Shown: positions 8,956-18,894 of the stretch, piece by piece | Layout of the letters: each line of letters opens with the position of its first letter | Position numbering within the stretch: position 1 is the first letter of the stretch | Source: Phytohabitans aurantiacus | GTDB lineage: Bacteria > Actinomycetota > Actinomycetes > Mycobacteriales > Micromonosporaceae | Assembly: GCF_027923225.1 (NCBI RefSeq) | Contig: NZ_BSDI01000034.1 | Span: forward strand, 1-64,000 | Direction of reading: 5' to 3' | DNA length: 64,000 bases | Notes under the pieces: generated by a model | Databases searched by the model: none | What the model saw: the letters and a program-made list of their open reading frames with translations, nothing else | Told to the model about the DNA's origin: nothing | Position numbers and translations under genes: made by a program

Positions 8956-11900
8956 TGGCTGACGAACCGACCAGAGTCGCCCTGGAAGTACTCGCCGCTC
9001 AGCTGCACCGAGCCGGAGATGCGCGGATCTATGACATGTTCGCCTCCGATTACTGGCTGCGGCAACACCTCGACTCGGCGAAGCTCGACTGGTCTGGTTA
9101 CGCCGCGGACCTCGCCTTGGCGTTCGACAGCCTGCACGAGGAGATCGCAGCGGGGACCGCTCCGGCGCGGCTGATCATGCGACGGCTGGTTCAGCTCTGT
9201 GTGGTGCGCTCGACGATGGCTTCGTCGGAGAACCTTCCGGACAGCGTCGTGTCGAGGGCGGTGCGGACTGGCGCGTGGCCCGTCGACCGTGCCACGGCGA
9301 CGATCCGGCGCTACCGGGACCGGGGCCGCCAAGCCTCCGCCTACATCGCTATGCTGCGCGGCGAATTCAAAGACGCCGAGCGAGGCGCTGTGCAAGCATC
9401 GCTCACCGCATTGGCGTTCGTCGCTCCCGGCAAGATGCCCGCTGCCGAGCTGCTGCAAGCGATCTCCCTGCTCGAGGCTTCCGAGCAACGTGCGGTGGCC
9501 GATCGCCTCGCCCTGTGCCCGATGGCGCCGAACGATCCCCAAGCAATCTGGCAGCGCCGCGCATCCGGCAACACCGTCCTTAGCGCGCCCGACGCCGTGG
9601 CGATGATGCTGGCTAACCCGGAGGCCCGCCGGCCGGCCCTGGTCAAGGCCACCATCGACAACGTTTTGCGGGAGGCCGCACGCATCAGTGAGATGGCGGC
9701 CACACCCTACCGGCGCCCTGCCGAGGCTCCAAGGTCCCTGGACGACCTGTTGATGGCAGACGGAATGGAGATCACCTACGGCGACTACGTCGGCAGACCG
9801 CAGATCCTGACGGCGCTGCGCGACGCCGTGCCGTTGGTGGCCGCGTACCCGAAGCCGGGTGAGATGCCTACCGCACTCGTTGGGTGTATGGGATGCGCTG
9901 CGTCAGAAGAGGAGTGGGAGTCGCTGGCAACGGCGTACACGATCAGCCTGCAGGACGTCGGTGTCTCATGGCAGCCGCCTGTCTACACGCCAGCGGAGCG
10001 CTATAAGTCGCCACAATGGGCGAAGGACCAGGAGCGCTTGTGGTGGTTGCGGCAGATTCTGATCAGGACTGGCCGCGCCGCCGACGCGCACCTGGGACGG
10101 GGGGAGGAGCCTTTCACGGCCTTCGCCGTGGAGGCGCTGGAGAGCGCCTGGGTGGACCGGGCGCTCGCACTGATGAACCAGCCGGAAGGAGCCGCACGGA
10201 GGCAGGACACGCCGATACGACCAGTCTTCGAACAGGGTGAGCTCCTCAACGGCGACATGTTGTCCGCGCAGTCCGAGGCGCGCCAGCCCGTGGAGCCGGA
10301 GAGCGGTGAGGCCGACGAGGATGCCCACCAGCTCGTGCGAGAGACGGTTACCCGAGGGATTGCCCCGACGATCGCTGCAATGGCAGTCGCTGCCGGAGGC
10401 GGACCACCAGACGCCGTCGATGACTTCGCTTCTGAGACATTCGACCGCGAGTTCCTAACGCTGCAGTTGCATAACCTCGATCGGGTCGCGTCGGAGGCCC
10501 GGGTCGAACCGGCTATCGCGAGGCGCATGATGGGCGGATTGCTCCGCCGCGCGATGGAGGAGAACTATCGGACGCGAGGCAGCTTCTTCGACGCCTGGCC
10601 CGACGTGGACGCCGAATTGGTCGAGGCAGCCGACCTGACACCTATTGTGGACTTCATCCTGAAGCTGCCCGCGGAGCCGGAACGCGGCTACGCCGCCGAT
10701 CTCTTCAAAACCCATGATGTGGACCCGCACGACGTTCCGCTGCTGATGGCCCTGGAACTCGTTGGTCCCCACCTCGATGAGACGAATGCCGTCCGGCTCG
10801 TCGCCACACTCCTGGGAGTTACCCGGACCGAGGTCCGCAACCGAGGTCTCGGACTCCTCGCGCCTCGGCTCAGCCTCGACGCCCTCGAGCGCATCCTGCG
10901 TTTGAACTGGCGGCCTGCGGACTCCCGGGAACTAGCGTGGGTTCTGCGCGAGATCGCGGATGGCAGCTCGGCCGAGGCGACCGCTGCCAGGCGTGCCATC
11001 GAGGACATGGCGCTTGAGGCAGCCACCGGCATCGAGGACGGCTGGGCGTACGTTGACGCGGTCCTGCACACACGCAGCGGGGAACGGTTCAGTGCGGCGG
11101 AGGCGGTCGCCGATCCGAAGGTGCTCACGACGGTGCGACGGATGAGCATCAACGACCGGACCGACGCACTGCGTGGGCTCTCCCACCACGCGAACCGCGA
11201 CGAGCGGGTCTCGCAGGTCGTGTTCGAGGAGATTCTGGCGCTGCCCTCGGTCAATTCCCTGGGCACTTACAGTTGGCGGGCGGTGGCCCTGTTGAGCTGC
11301 TCAAGCCTTCTGAATGCGCCGATGGCGAGCCGAGCTCTTGACGCGGCCATGGAGATTCCGGAGAGGCTTGGTGAGGGCGACGGCCAGTCGTGGGGCCGGG
11401 ACTGGACCAACGACTTCGTCCGTGCGGCCGTGGTGAACGCGCTGGCCCCGGCACTCGCGTCGCAGGATGCTCAACGCGCGTTCGAGTACGCGAAGAACCT
11501 GCCGTACGTCGCTCGCGAGCCGGTGTTCCGGTCTTTGGCCCCGATCGCCGACCGTGCGCTCGCCGGCCGACTCTTCGACCACGCCGTCGAAAGGTACCGG
11601 GACTATCTGCGGATGGATCTGCCGTCCGCTCCGCGCGTGATCGAGCAGGTCGTCTCCCTGGACTCGCCCGACGAATTCCTGCTGCAGCGGCAGGTGCAGA
11701 CCGCGGAGCTGATCGCCGAGATGCTCGACAGGCTGGACGGGGACCGCCGAAGGACTGCGGCTGACCTAGCCATGCGCGCGCCCGCGACAGGTCCCTGTGC
11801 CTGGCTCGGCGGGAAGATCCTCGACCGGCTCGTCGACGGCGATCCGGTCGATGCCACAATGCTCACCTCCATGGCGCTCGTCGACGCCTACAGCTACGTG

Positions 11901-13370
11901 AGCAGCGACCCGGCCCGGATCGACATCCTGATCGACCTACTTCCGCACGTGCAGCGATATGCGGGCCGGCGGCAGGCCGAGCTCGCGGAGTTCACTACCG
12001 CCCGGTTCCCGGGCTATGCCGAGCCGTTCCTCGACGCCGCTCACGGCGAGCGGATGAACGAGGCGGACCGCGCCGAATACTTCCGGCTAACCGGCCTCGA
12101 CAGCATGCCGCTACCGGGAGACCCGCATCCCGACGACATGTCGGAAGCCGACCAGCGGGCGAAGATGGCCCGATGGATAATTGCGCCAGTGGCTGAACGG
12201 CATCGCGACCGCTTCCTGGAGCAACTGCTGCTCGCGTCGCCCCTACTGAGCCGGGTTCGTGCGCTTCCCCGGCTCGACGAGGTCCTGCCGACCGAGTTCC
12301 GCGCGAACGTCCTGGCCGCTTCGGTTCGCGAGCTCGTTCACCACGCGCCGGGACTCGGACCCGAGCACCTTGCCGTCCTCGTGCGCATAGCCGAGGACCT
12401 GCCCAGCGGCGACCGCAGCTTGTTCGTGGACCTGGCCGCATCCCTTCGCGGATTCGACGAGCCGGGCGACATCGAGAAAGCGGCGTTCAACGTGCTCTAC
12501 CAGGACTGGAGCCGCATGCTACGTCCGCATCCCAAGTATGAGCCGCTCGGCCCATCGGTCGCGGCGAAGATCATCGGACGAGAAGTGCAGGACCACGAGT
12601 TCCGCGAGTCGTACGGCTTCGAGACACTGCGGGTCCGATACCTGGCAGAACTCGCACCGCACCTCGAACAGGACCAGATCAGCCGGGCTGTCGCGCTGCT
12701 GCGAGACTTCCCAGAGCCCGAACGGGCGAGTGCGCTCGCGGCGCTGCTGCCCTCCGCCAACCGGGACAACGCTCGGCTCATCGTCGCGGAGATTCACGCG
12801 CTGCACAGCCGCTTCGCGCGCCTCTGGGCGCTCTTCCGTGGGCAAGAATCACTGCGCGAGAACCGAGCGGAATTCACCACGACGGCGGAGGGAATCGTCC
12901 GGGCCTTCGACACCGCCGCCTCGATGGGTGCGGCGGCTCTGATGCTCCTGGGCTATCTCGGGGTGGACCGGACGATGGAGATCCTGGTCGACCAGGCCCG
13001 GAACGCCTCTGACGACGACACGATACTGAAGCTGCTTTCGCTTGCGGTACGCACAGGCAAGGACGCGGAACACCACGAGCGGCTGTGTGCCCTGCTCGTG
13101 CGGCTGTCCTCGCCGGATACCCGCTACCAGGCGCTGCTCATGTTCGCCAGGGCCGGCGTCCGGCTCGGTGAGCATCTCGGCGACGGCACGAGTGAGCTGC
13201 TGCTCACCGTACATCTGCGCCTCTCGGAACTCAGTTCGCTGCCGCGAGCCGAGTTCCTCCGCGAGCTGGCGGGGAACGTGGCACTCGTCAACGCCTTCGT
13301 CGATGACGACGACCGGGTGGCCATCGCGCGAGGCGTGCGTGAGGTCTGTGAGCAGTGGCGATGGCCCTGA
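8955..13370 (+). CDS. 1471-aa all-helical partner of the STAND NTPase (unknown family)
   Basis: A very large acidic protein, almost entirely predicted helix, with recurring Leu/Ala-rich helical pairs along its length, resembling a HEAT/ARM/TPR-like solenoid. I see no nuclease, protease, TIR, transmembrane or nucleotide-binding motif. The first 50 residues (LAAQLHRAGDARIYDMFAS) resemble short helical regions found near STAND ATPases. The gene overlaps the ATPase gene by one base, so it is a dedicated partner. A solenoid of this size would suit target recognition, with the small ATPase as the switch. The gene is intact and the family unidentified. Confidence 0.8.
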   Translation: MADEPTRVALEVLAAQLHRAGDARIYDMFASDYWLRQHLDSAKLDWSGYAADLALAFDSLHEEIAAGTAPARLIMRRLVQLCVVRSTMASSENLPDSVVSRAVRTGAWPVDRATATIRRYRDRGRQASAYIAMLRGEFKDAERGAVQASLTALAFVAPGKMPAAELLQAISLLEASEQRAVADRLALCPMAPNDPQAIWQRRASGNTVLSAPDAVAMMLANPEARRPALVKATIDNVLREAARISEMAATPYRRPAEAPRSLDDLLMADGMEITYGDYVGRPQILTALRDAVPLVAAYPKPGEMPTALVGCMGCAASEEEWESLATAYTISLQDVGVSWQPPVYTPAERYKSPQWAKDQERLWWLRQILIRTGRAADAHLGRGEEPFTAFAVEALESAWVDRALALMNQPEGAARRQDTPIRPVFEQGELLNGDMLSAQSEARQPVEPESGEADEDAHQLVRETVTRGIAPTIAAMAVAAGGGPPDAVDDFASETFDREFLTLQLHNLDRVASEARVEPAIARRMMGGLLRRAMEENYRTRGSFFDAWPDVDAELVEAADLTPIVDFILKLPAEPERGYAADLFKTHDVDPHDVPLLMALELVGPHLDETNAVRLVATLLGVTRTEVRNRGLGLLAPRLSLDALERILRLNWRPADSRELAWVLREIADGSSAEATAARRAIEDMALEAATGIEDGWAYVDAVLHTRSGERFSAAEAVADPKVLTTVRRMSINDRTDALRGLSHHANRDERVSQVVFEEILALPSVNSLGTYSWRAVALLSCSSLLNAPMASRALDAAMEIPERLGEGDGQSWGRDWTNDFVRAAVVNALAPALASQDAQRAFEYAKNLPYVAREPVFRSLAPIADRALAGRLFDHAVERYRDYLRMDLPSAPRVIEQVVSLDSPDEFLLQRQVQTAELIAEMLDRLDGDRRRTAADLAMRAPATGPCAWLGGKILDRLVDGDPVDATMLTSMALVDAYSYVSSDPARIDILIDLLPHVQRYAGRRQAELAEFTTARFPGYAEPFLDAAHGERMNEADRAEYFRLTGLDSMPLPGDPHPDDMSEADQRAKMARWIIAPVAERHRDRFLEQLLLASPLLSRVRALPRLDEVLPTEFRANVLAASVRELVHHAPGLGPEHLAVLVRIAEDLPSGDRSLFVDLAASLRGFDEPGDIEKAAFNVLYQDWSRMLRPHPKYEPLGPSVAAKIIGREVQDHEFRESYGFETLRVRYLAELAPHLEQDQISRAVALLRDFPEPERASALAALLPSANRDNARLIVAEIHALHSRFARLWALFRGQESLRENRAEFTTTAEGIVRAFDTAASMGAAALMLLGYLGVDRTMEILVDQARNASDDDTILKLLSLAVRTGKDAEHHERLCALLVRLSSPDTRYQALLMFARAGVRLGEHLGDGTSELLLTVHLRLSELSSLPRAEFLRELAGNVALVNAFVDDDDRVAIARGVREVCEQWRWP

Positions 13371-13389
13371 CTCACGCCCCGCCGCATCC

Positions 13390-13905
13390 TCAGGCGGTGA
13401 GCTCGCGCTGAGGGGGTGCATCACCGAGCCGAACCCACTGCCGGCCCGCCGCATCGGTGAAGCCGAGCTTCACAATGACCGAACCGCTGGACGTGCCGTT
13501 CATCTCGACCAGCAGGCGGGAGCTGTCGTGCGGCGGTACGAAGGCGACCGCCTCGTCCCGCGAATCCGCAACAACGAAACGTCCGTTGCGCTCCTCGACC
13601 TTCTGCCCGGTCACCCGGTAGCGGAACGGCCCGGAAGCGGTGAGCTCGACGACGGGGTGGTAGATCGTCTCTGGGCTGTCGTTCCGGATCTCCAGGAAGG
13701 TCAGGCCGACGTCCCGGCGGACCATCGCGGTCACCAGACGAGCGACACCAGCCTCGCGATCACGCGCCTCGGCGACCAGCCGCCGGTTATCCCGGATGGC
13801 GATCGCCAAGGCAACCGCCACCGCCGCGAAAGTGCCGATCGCACCGAGAACCTGCCCGATCGCGCTGATCCAGTCGGTGATCATCGGGCCATCAGCGAGC
13901 AACAC
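13390..13905 (-). CDS. Small single-pass membrane protein
   Basis: About 171 residues. One strong transmembrane helix lies near the N-terminus (IGQVLGAIGTFAAVAVALAI). A basic stop-transfer stretch (RDNRRLVAEARDRE) and a beta-rich soluble domain of about 110 residues follow. GGAGG lies 5 bases upstream of the GTG at 13905, which I chose over GTG 13911 and ATG 13884. It converges on the STAND operon with a 19-base gap. Similar small membrane proteins are common and unassigned in actinobacteria. A link with the neighbouring operon is possible but unproven. Confidence 0.65.
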   Translation of the reverse strand: MLLADGPMITDWISAIGQVLGAIGTFAAVAVALAIAIRDNRRLVAEARDREAGVARLVTAMVRRDVGLTFLEIRNDSPETIYHPVVELTASGPFRYRVTGQKVEERNGRFVVADSRDEAVAFVPPHDSSRLLVEMNGTSSGSVIVKLGFTDAAGRQWVRLGDAPPQRELTA

Positions 13906-14078
13906 CGGCACCTCCCGGAACGGCTATCGCGTGCCAGGATAGGCAGCGACGCGTCCGGAGGAAACGCCGCCGCACGATCGGCATCGTCTTGCCTACCGTG
14001 CACGGGCAAGCCGGCTCAGATCCCGCAATCGCCTTACGGAGTATGTTGCCCAGTTCGCGAACGCGAGCCAGTCTAGGC

Positions 14079-14443
14079 TCACCAGGTGGTATCACTACTC
14101 CAGTTCGCGGCCACCGATGCTTCAGAAATCGCGAACCTGAGAGCTTTTTGGGTGTAGGTGATCAGGCGTCGGTAGCCGAGGGCTTTGGCGGCATGCCACG
14201 CGGCCGCGTACAGCAGGCTGCAGGCGTTGCGGTGCCCGTCGGTGGCCACCCGGGTGACCTCGAGCGTCAGGCCGTCGTCGAGGTGCCGGGCGACCGGCCG
14301 CCCGACGATCGCCACCCCGACGAGCACGTCCCCGTCGGCGACGCCGACTGAGAACTTGTGTCAAGCGGCCGGTGGTGGCGGTGCCAGTCGGCCACGAACT
14401 GGCCGGCCTGCTTGAACGACACCGGCACGGTCCGCAGGCTCAT
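14079..14443 (-). pseudogene. XF1762-like protein, frameshifted and truncated
   Basis: The 5' part (MSLRTVPVSFKQAGQFVADW, then HRHHRP) and the 3' part (GVAIVGRPVARHLDDGLTLE, then VTRVATDGHRNACSLLY) belong to one XF1762-type protein but lie in different frames. The break is near 14355-14365, consistent with a small deletion after HHRP. The 3' end is also cut after LGYRRLITYT, where about 50 family residues are missing. It was the last gene of the leftward methyltransferase operon; its start overlaps the preceding stop (ATGA). Phage and ICE modification islands often carry this gene beside methylases. It is probably nonfunctional. Confidence 0.75.
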
Positions 14444-15621
14444 CCCGCCACCTGCCCCGAGTCGGGCAGGTGCGGAGTGAGCCGGGTCAGCGTCTCGTCC
14501 AGGAACGCGGCGCTGATGTCGATGCCGGCGAACCGGCGCCCGAGTTGCAGCGCCGCCAGCCCGGTGGTGCCGGCGCCGCAGAACGGGTCCATGACGAGGC
14601 CGCCTTCGGGGCAGCCGGCGGCGATGGCCCGCAGCGGCAGGTCGAGCGGGAATGGGGCGACGTGCGCGCCCCGGTACGGGCGGGTGGCGATGCGCCACAC
14701 GTCGCCGGGATTGCGACCGGCCGGGTGAGCGGCGGTGTGCGCGTGCCCGACAGGGCGCAGGTTGCCCGACCCGGCACCGGCCGCCAGCTCCCCGGTGTGC
14801 TTGTTCGCGCCGTACCTGCTGCTGCCTCGCCGCCGTCGGGTGGCGTCGACCCCACCGGTGAGTCCCTTGTGGACGCCGCCGATGATCCGTGTGCCGTCGG
14901 CGGCGTCCGGCCTGGCGAGCGGGACGCGGATGGGATCGAGGTCAAAGAAGTACCGCGGTGACTTGGTGAACAGGAACAGCAGTTCGTAGGTCGCCGACAG
15001 GCGGTCTCGCACCGACTCCGGCATCGGGTTCGACTTGGCCCACACCACCGCGTTCCGCAAGATCCAGCCCGAGGCTTGCAGGGCGAACGCCGCCCGCCAC
15101 GGGACCCCGAGCAGGTTCTTCGCCGGCAACGGCGCGGGCCGGCGACCGGCCGGCAGCTGGCGGCTGCCGGCGATCCCCCCGGTGGTGTCGTAGACGAGGC
15201 GGGTGCCGGCGCTGTAGCTGTCGCCGAGGTTCACCCAGCAGGTTCCGGTCGGGGCAAGCACCCGCCTGGCCTGGTCGAACACCGCGACCAGATGGTCGAG
15301 GTAGTCGTCCAGGCTGGCTTCCAGCCCGTACTGCGGGTCGACCCACCGTGCCCGGCAGCGGGGGCAAGTCACGCCGTCGGCGCGGCGGGTGCGGCCCAGC
15401 AGATGAGGGCAGGCCGGGTCGCCACCGTCCCAGAGGCCGGTGCCGTAGTCCCGCAGGCCCCAAAAAGGTGGCGAGGTGACCAGGGCGTCGACGCTGCCGT
15501 TCGGCATCGCCGCCAGGACCTCGGCCGCGTCGCCCAAGTACAGCTCTACCGGCCCACGCTGCCAGTACCGGTAGCCGTCCAACGTGGACGACTCGGGTGC
15601 GCGGTGACGATTACTGGTCAT
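14440..15621 (-). CDS. Beta-class DNA amino-methyltransferase
   Basis: A 393-residue SAM-dependent methyltransferase. The catalytic motif TSPPFW (49-54) precedes the SAM-binding motif DPFCGAG (345-351), the order of the beta class. TSPPFW suggests N4-cytosine or N6-adenine methylation. A four-Cys insert (CPHLL...CPRC) lies shortly after motif IV, and a Gly/Arg-rich variable region at about 250-310 may carry target recognition. It overlaps the upstream C5-methylase ORF by 11 bases and the downstream gene by 4. No restriction enzyme is adjacent, so it is likely an orphan protecting the element. Confidence 0.88.
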   Translation of the reverse strand: MTSNRHRAPESSTLDGYRYWQRGPVELYLGDAAEVLAAMPNGSVDALVTSPPFWGLRDYGTGLWDGGDPACPHLLGRTRRADGVTCPRCRARWVDPQYGLEASLDDYLDHLVAVFDQARRVLAPTGTCWVNLGDSYSAGTRLVYDTTGGIAGSRQLPAGRRPAPLPAKNLLGVPWRAAFALQASGWILRNAVVWAKSNPMPESVRDRLSATYELLFLFTKSPRYFFDLDPIRVPLARPDAADGTRIIGGVHKGLTGGVDATRRRRGSSRYGANKHTGELAAGAGSGNLRPVGHAHTAAHPAGRNPGDVWRIATRPYRGAHVAPFPLDLPLRAIAAGCPEGGLVMDPFCGAGTTGLAALQLGRRFAGIDISAAFLDETLTRLTPHLPDSGQVAG

Positions 15622-17003
15622 CGGGCACCGCCCACCGGTGCGGACATAGCAGCAGCCGCAACGCGACCGCGGCCTGTTGCGGGACGACGCCGTTGCCGAG
15701 CACCTTCAGGGCGAGGGTGCGCGGCAACCCCAGCGCCGGGTCGGTCACCCAGCCGGCCGGTAGCCCCATCAGCCACTCGACGAACGGCGGCGCCAGCACG
15801 GGCTTGCCGTGGGTCCCGGGCTGGGTCGGGTCCGGGACCGGCCGGCCGAGCAGGGCCTCCCAGCGGGCGACCGCGTCGGCGTAGATGCCCCACCGGGCCG
15901 CATCCGGCACCGGCCCGGCCGTGCTGGCCGGGTCGGGCAGGAGGGCAGTGACGGTAGTGCGCAAGTTCGACCCGCCGCCGGTGCGCACGCCCGGGCCTCG
16001 GCCGTCGGACACGGTCGGGGTGGGCAGCACCTTGGCGACCTGGACCGCCGCCGAGGGTAGGGTCAGGTCCCCGTGCGATCCCCGCTGCCCGGGACAGCCT
16101 TTCGCACCGTCGCTGGCCCGGGGAGTGGGAAGCAGCCGGGCGGCGTCGGTCAACGTACGACCGGCGTGCCCGGAGAGCGGCGCGGTCCGCCCGGCGGTGG
16201 CGTTCGCCGAGGAGCGGGAGTCCGCCACCGTGGGGGTTGGCAGCAGGGTGCCGGGGGTGAGTTGTTCGCGGACCAGTTGCGGCAGGCTCGGCCGGCGGGC
16301 CGCCCCCGGCGAGGGTGACCGGTTGGAGCCGGCGGACGCGGCGGTGGGGGTGGGTAGCAGGGCGTGGCGGCTGCCGCCGGGTTCGACCAGGTCGGGCAGG
16401 CCGCGTTGCATGCCTGGGCCTTTGCCGTCACGGGCGCAGGGCGTCGGCAGGGTCCGCATCGCCTGCGTGGAGGTTGGCCCGGACGGCCAGCAGGAACAGC
16501 CGGTCGCGTCGGTGGGCGGCGCCGATGTCGGATGCGCGTAGGCATAGCCAGCTCGTGTCGTACCCGAGCGCGGCCAGGTCGGCGTGGACGACGTCGAGGC
16601 CTCGGCGGAGGAGCGCGGCCACGTTTTCCACAAAGACGTATGCCGGTTGTAGTGCGCGAACAGCGTCGGCGACGGCTGTCCACAGGCTGCTGTGGACACC
16701 GGCGATGCCGACCCGCTTGCCGGCGTTGGAGATGTCCTGGCAGGGGAATCCGGCGGTGACGATATCGACCGGTTCGACCGTGGCCCAGTCGACGGTACGG
16801 ATGTCGCCGAGGTTCGCGACATCGGGCCAGTGGTGGCCCAAGACGGTGCTGGCGTGCGGGTCGGTTTCGGCGTACCAGGCGAGCCGGCCGCCGAGCACCA
16901 GTTCGACGGCGAGGTCGAGGCCGCCGAACCCGGTGCACAGCGATCCGATCCGCAGTCCCGCGCCGGATGGTTCGGGGTGGCGGGCCAAGTGGGCACTGTT
17001 CAC
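15611..17003 (-). pseudogene. DNA (cytosine-5) methyltransferase split by a frameshift
   Basis: Two overlapping frames together make one C5 methyltransferase. The first (GTG 17003 to stop 16428, 191 aa) has motif I CTGFGGLD, catalytic Cys88 in AGFPCQD, ENV at 126-128 and HRRDRLF at 164-170. The second (from about ATG 16459 to stop 15611) supplies the variable region, with LLPTP repeats, and motif X GNGVVPQQ. The shift lies near 16440-16465. Either the gene is broken, or two polypeptides assemble as in known split C5 methylases. The GTG overlaps the upstream stop (GTGA). Confidence 0.75.
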
Positions 17004-17905
17004 GCCACCCCCCGCCCGGCCGTCGCGGCGCCGGCGTCCGCAGGCTCCGGCGGGACCGCGTCGACCGACTCGCTGGGGTGCGGGCAGGTGAACGGTCCGC
17101 ACCCCGGCGCGTCATCGGGCGAGCGCCGGGCACGGGGACGCAGGACCACCTGGTCGAGGGGCACCCGCTGCGCGTGCAGGTAGAACCGGCCGCGCAACGG
17201 TTGCCCGTCGGCGTTGGCCCGCGCTGACCCGTGCCGGATCGCGTTGTCGAAGTCGACGGCGTCCGCCCACTCGGCCGGACTTGCGGCCTTGAGGTCGGCC
17301 CAGAACCCGTCGTCGTGGAACGGGCACCCGATACAGCTCGACTTCGGGGTGTCGCCCAAGCCGTGCTCGGCCAGGTAGGCGACACAGTCCTCCCGCCGCC
17401 ATTTACGGTCCAGCAGCGGGAAGACGTGCCGTATGTAGCGCACGTCCGAGTCCCGCGCCCTGACTACCTCATCGAGGGAGATGCCGATCGCGACTTCGGC
17501 GTATACCCCGTCCGGGACCCGGATCGGGTGCGGGTAGCCGAGCCTGCGGCGCACCTCCCGCTTGATGGGTTTGATCTTGTATTCGTTGGTGCATTGCCGC
17601 CTGGCCATGCCTTTCTCGCCGTTGGGGCCGAGCGAGAAGAGAGGCATTGAGGCGAACCGGTGGGCCGGGTCGAGGGCGTCGGAGCGGATGTTGCCGCCCG
17701 CGACCCGCACGACCGGGATGCCGGCGCGCTGCGCGATGCCGGTCATCCGCTCGAGATGCCGGTAGACCGCCTGCGGCTCCCAGCCGGTGTCCGAGAAGAC
17801 GGCGGCGTCGAACCTGGGGATCGTGCCGTGGGCCGCCAGGAGCAGGCAGGTGGAGCTTTGTACCCCGGCACCAAGCGACAACAGTCGAATCGTCGGTTGG
17901 GTCAC
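17000..17905 (-). CDS. PAPS-reductase-like PP-loop protein
   Basis: A 301-residue member of the adenine nucleotide alpha-hydrolase/PAPS reductase superfamily. The PP-loop is SLGAGVQSS at residues 10-18, then FSDTGWEP, RRQCTNEYKIKPI with Cys105, and a CIGCPF motif at 191-196 with FHDDGFWADLK. The family activates by adenylation or handles sulfur; related DndC acts in DNA phosphorothioation, but no other dnd gene is here. It sits in the middle of a methyltransferase operon with 4-base overlaps on both sides, so a role in DNA modification is a reasonable inference. Start is GTG. Confidence 0.85.
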   Translation of the reverse strand: MTQPTIRLLSLGAGVQSSTCLLLAAHGTIPRFDAAVFSDTGWEPQAVYRHLERMTGIAQRAGIPVVRVAGGNIRSDALDPAHRFASMPLFSLGPNGEKGMARRQCTNEYKIKPIKREVRRRLGYPHPIRVPDGVYAEVAIGISLDEVVRARDSDVRYIRHVFPLLDRKWRREDCVAYLAEHGLGDTPKSSCIGCPFHDDGFWADLKAASPAEWADAVDFDNAIRHGSARANADGQPLRGRFYLHAQRVPLDQVVLRPRARRSPDDAPGCGPFTCPHPSESVDAVPPEPADAGAATAGRGVA

Positions 17906-18894
17906 CCGGCATCCCCCTCCCCCGTGGGCTGGGGGAGCGATTTGGCCAGGACGATCACGTCCTCGTGGGCGATCAGGTGCATCGGCACCCCGGCCGTCCT
18001 GGCCTTACGCACGGCGGAGAGCTGGAAGAAGCTCGGCCGGGCGATCAGCCGCCCGCCACGGACAGCGGCCAGCAGCGCCACGCACCGCTCGACCGGGACC
18101 AGACCAGCGGCAATCCCGGCGCCGATGACCGCCGACGGCAGGTCGACCAGCTCGCCGCGCTTGCGCCACGGCCGGGCGGTCACCACGACCACCCCGCCGG
18201 GCTTGAGCAGGGTGGCGCAGCCGGCCAGGATCTCGGCGAACCCCTCGGCCAGGCCGGGCAGGTCCCGGTAGGCCAGGTTGCCCCTGTCGGTGCCGTCGTT
18301 GTAGGTGTTGTCGGACTTGTGCACACCGGCGCCGGCCTCGGGCCGGACCAGGCCGTGCACGGTCGGCCCGTACGGCGGCGAAGTCACGACGAGGGACACC
18401 TGGCCGGCCAGCGCGGCCGGCAGCAGGCTGGTCATGCGGGTCGCGTCGCCGCGCACCACCGACGCCCGCCCGGTGGCACCCTGCCGGTGGGCGTGGGCGA
18501 CGTTCGCGTCTGCGATATCGCTCCATTTGGACTCGTACTCGACGCCGATCGCGTCCCGGCCCAGATGCGCCGCCTCGACCAGCGTGGTGCCGATCCCGCA
18601 CATCGGGTCGAGCACGAGGTCGCCGGGCGAGGTGTACGAGGTGATGGCGTGCGCGGCGATCGCCGGCAGCATCCGCGCCGGGTGCCGGACCGAGTCGGGT
18701 ACGTACCGGCCGCGGCGCTGCATTGGTCCGGTCAGTTGGGCGGTGGCCCAGACCGACAGCTGGCCCGGCTCGGCGACGGCATCACGGCGCGCACCGCGGC
18801 CAGCGCCGGTCTTCGGCGTGTTCTGGCTGCGGTCGTTGTCGTCCGGGTCGGGTGTGCCGACCAGGGTGATGGTCCTAGGCACGGGCGCCACCAC
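17902..18894 (-). CDS. DNA amino-methyltransferase (motif I before motif IV)
   Basis: About 330 residues. The SAM-binding motif DPMCGIGTT (about 96-104) precedes the catalytic TSPPYG (171-176), the reverse of the beta-class order seen in the neighbouring enzyme. Conserved GVEYESKW and LKPGG segments follow. Three GTG codons (18894, 18891, 18882) could start it; all overlap the end of the upstream gene and none has a strong ribosome site, so translation is probably coupled. Its last four bases overlap the next gene. TRM11-like RNA methylases share this motif order, but the setting favours DNA. Confidence 0.82.
   Translation of the reverse strand: MVAPVPRTITLVGTPDPDDNDRSQNTPKTGAGRGARRDAVAEPGQLSVWATAQLTGPMQRRGRYVPDSVRHPARMLPAIAAHAITSYTSPGDLVLDPMCGIGTTLVEAAHLGRDAIGVEYESKWSDIADANVAHAHRQGATGRASVVRGDATRMTSLLPAALAGQVSLVVTSPPYGPTVHGLVRPEAGAGVHKSDNTYNDGTDRGNLAYRDLPGLAEGFAEILAGCATLLKPGGVVVVTARPWRKRGELVDLPSAVIGAGIAAGLVPVERCVALLAAVRGGRLIARPSFFQLSAVRKARTAGVPMHLIAHEDVIVLAKSLPQPTGEGDAG

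Noticed and set aside
17000..17905. Phosphorothioation (dnd) system based on the PAPS-reductase-like gene
   Set aside because: No DndA, DndB, DndD or DndE-like neighbours are present, and the PP-loop family is broad.
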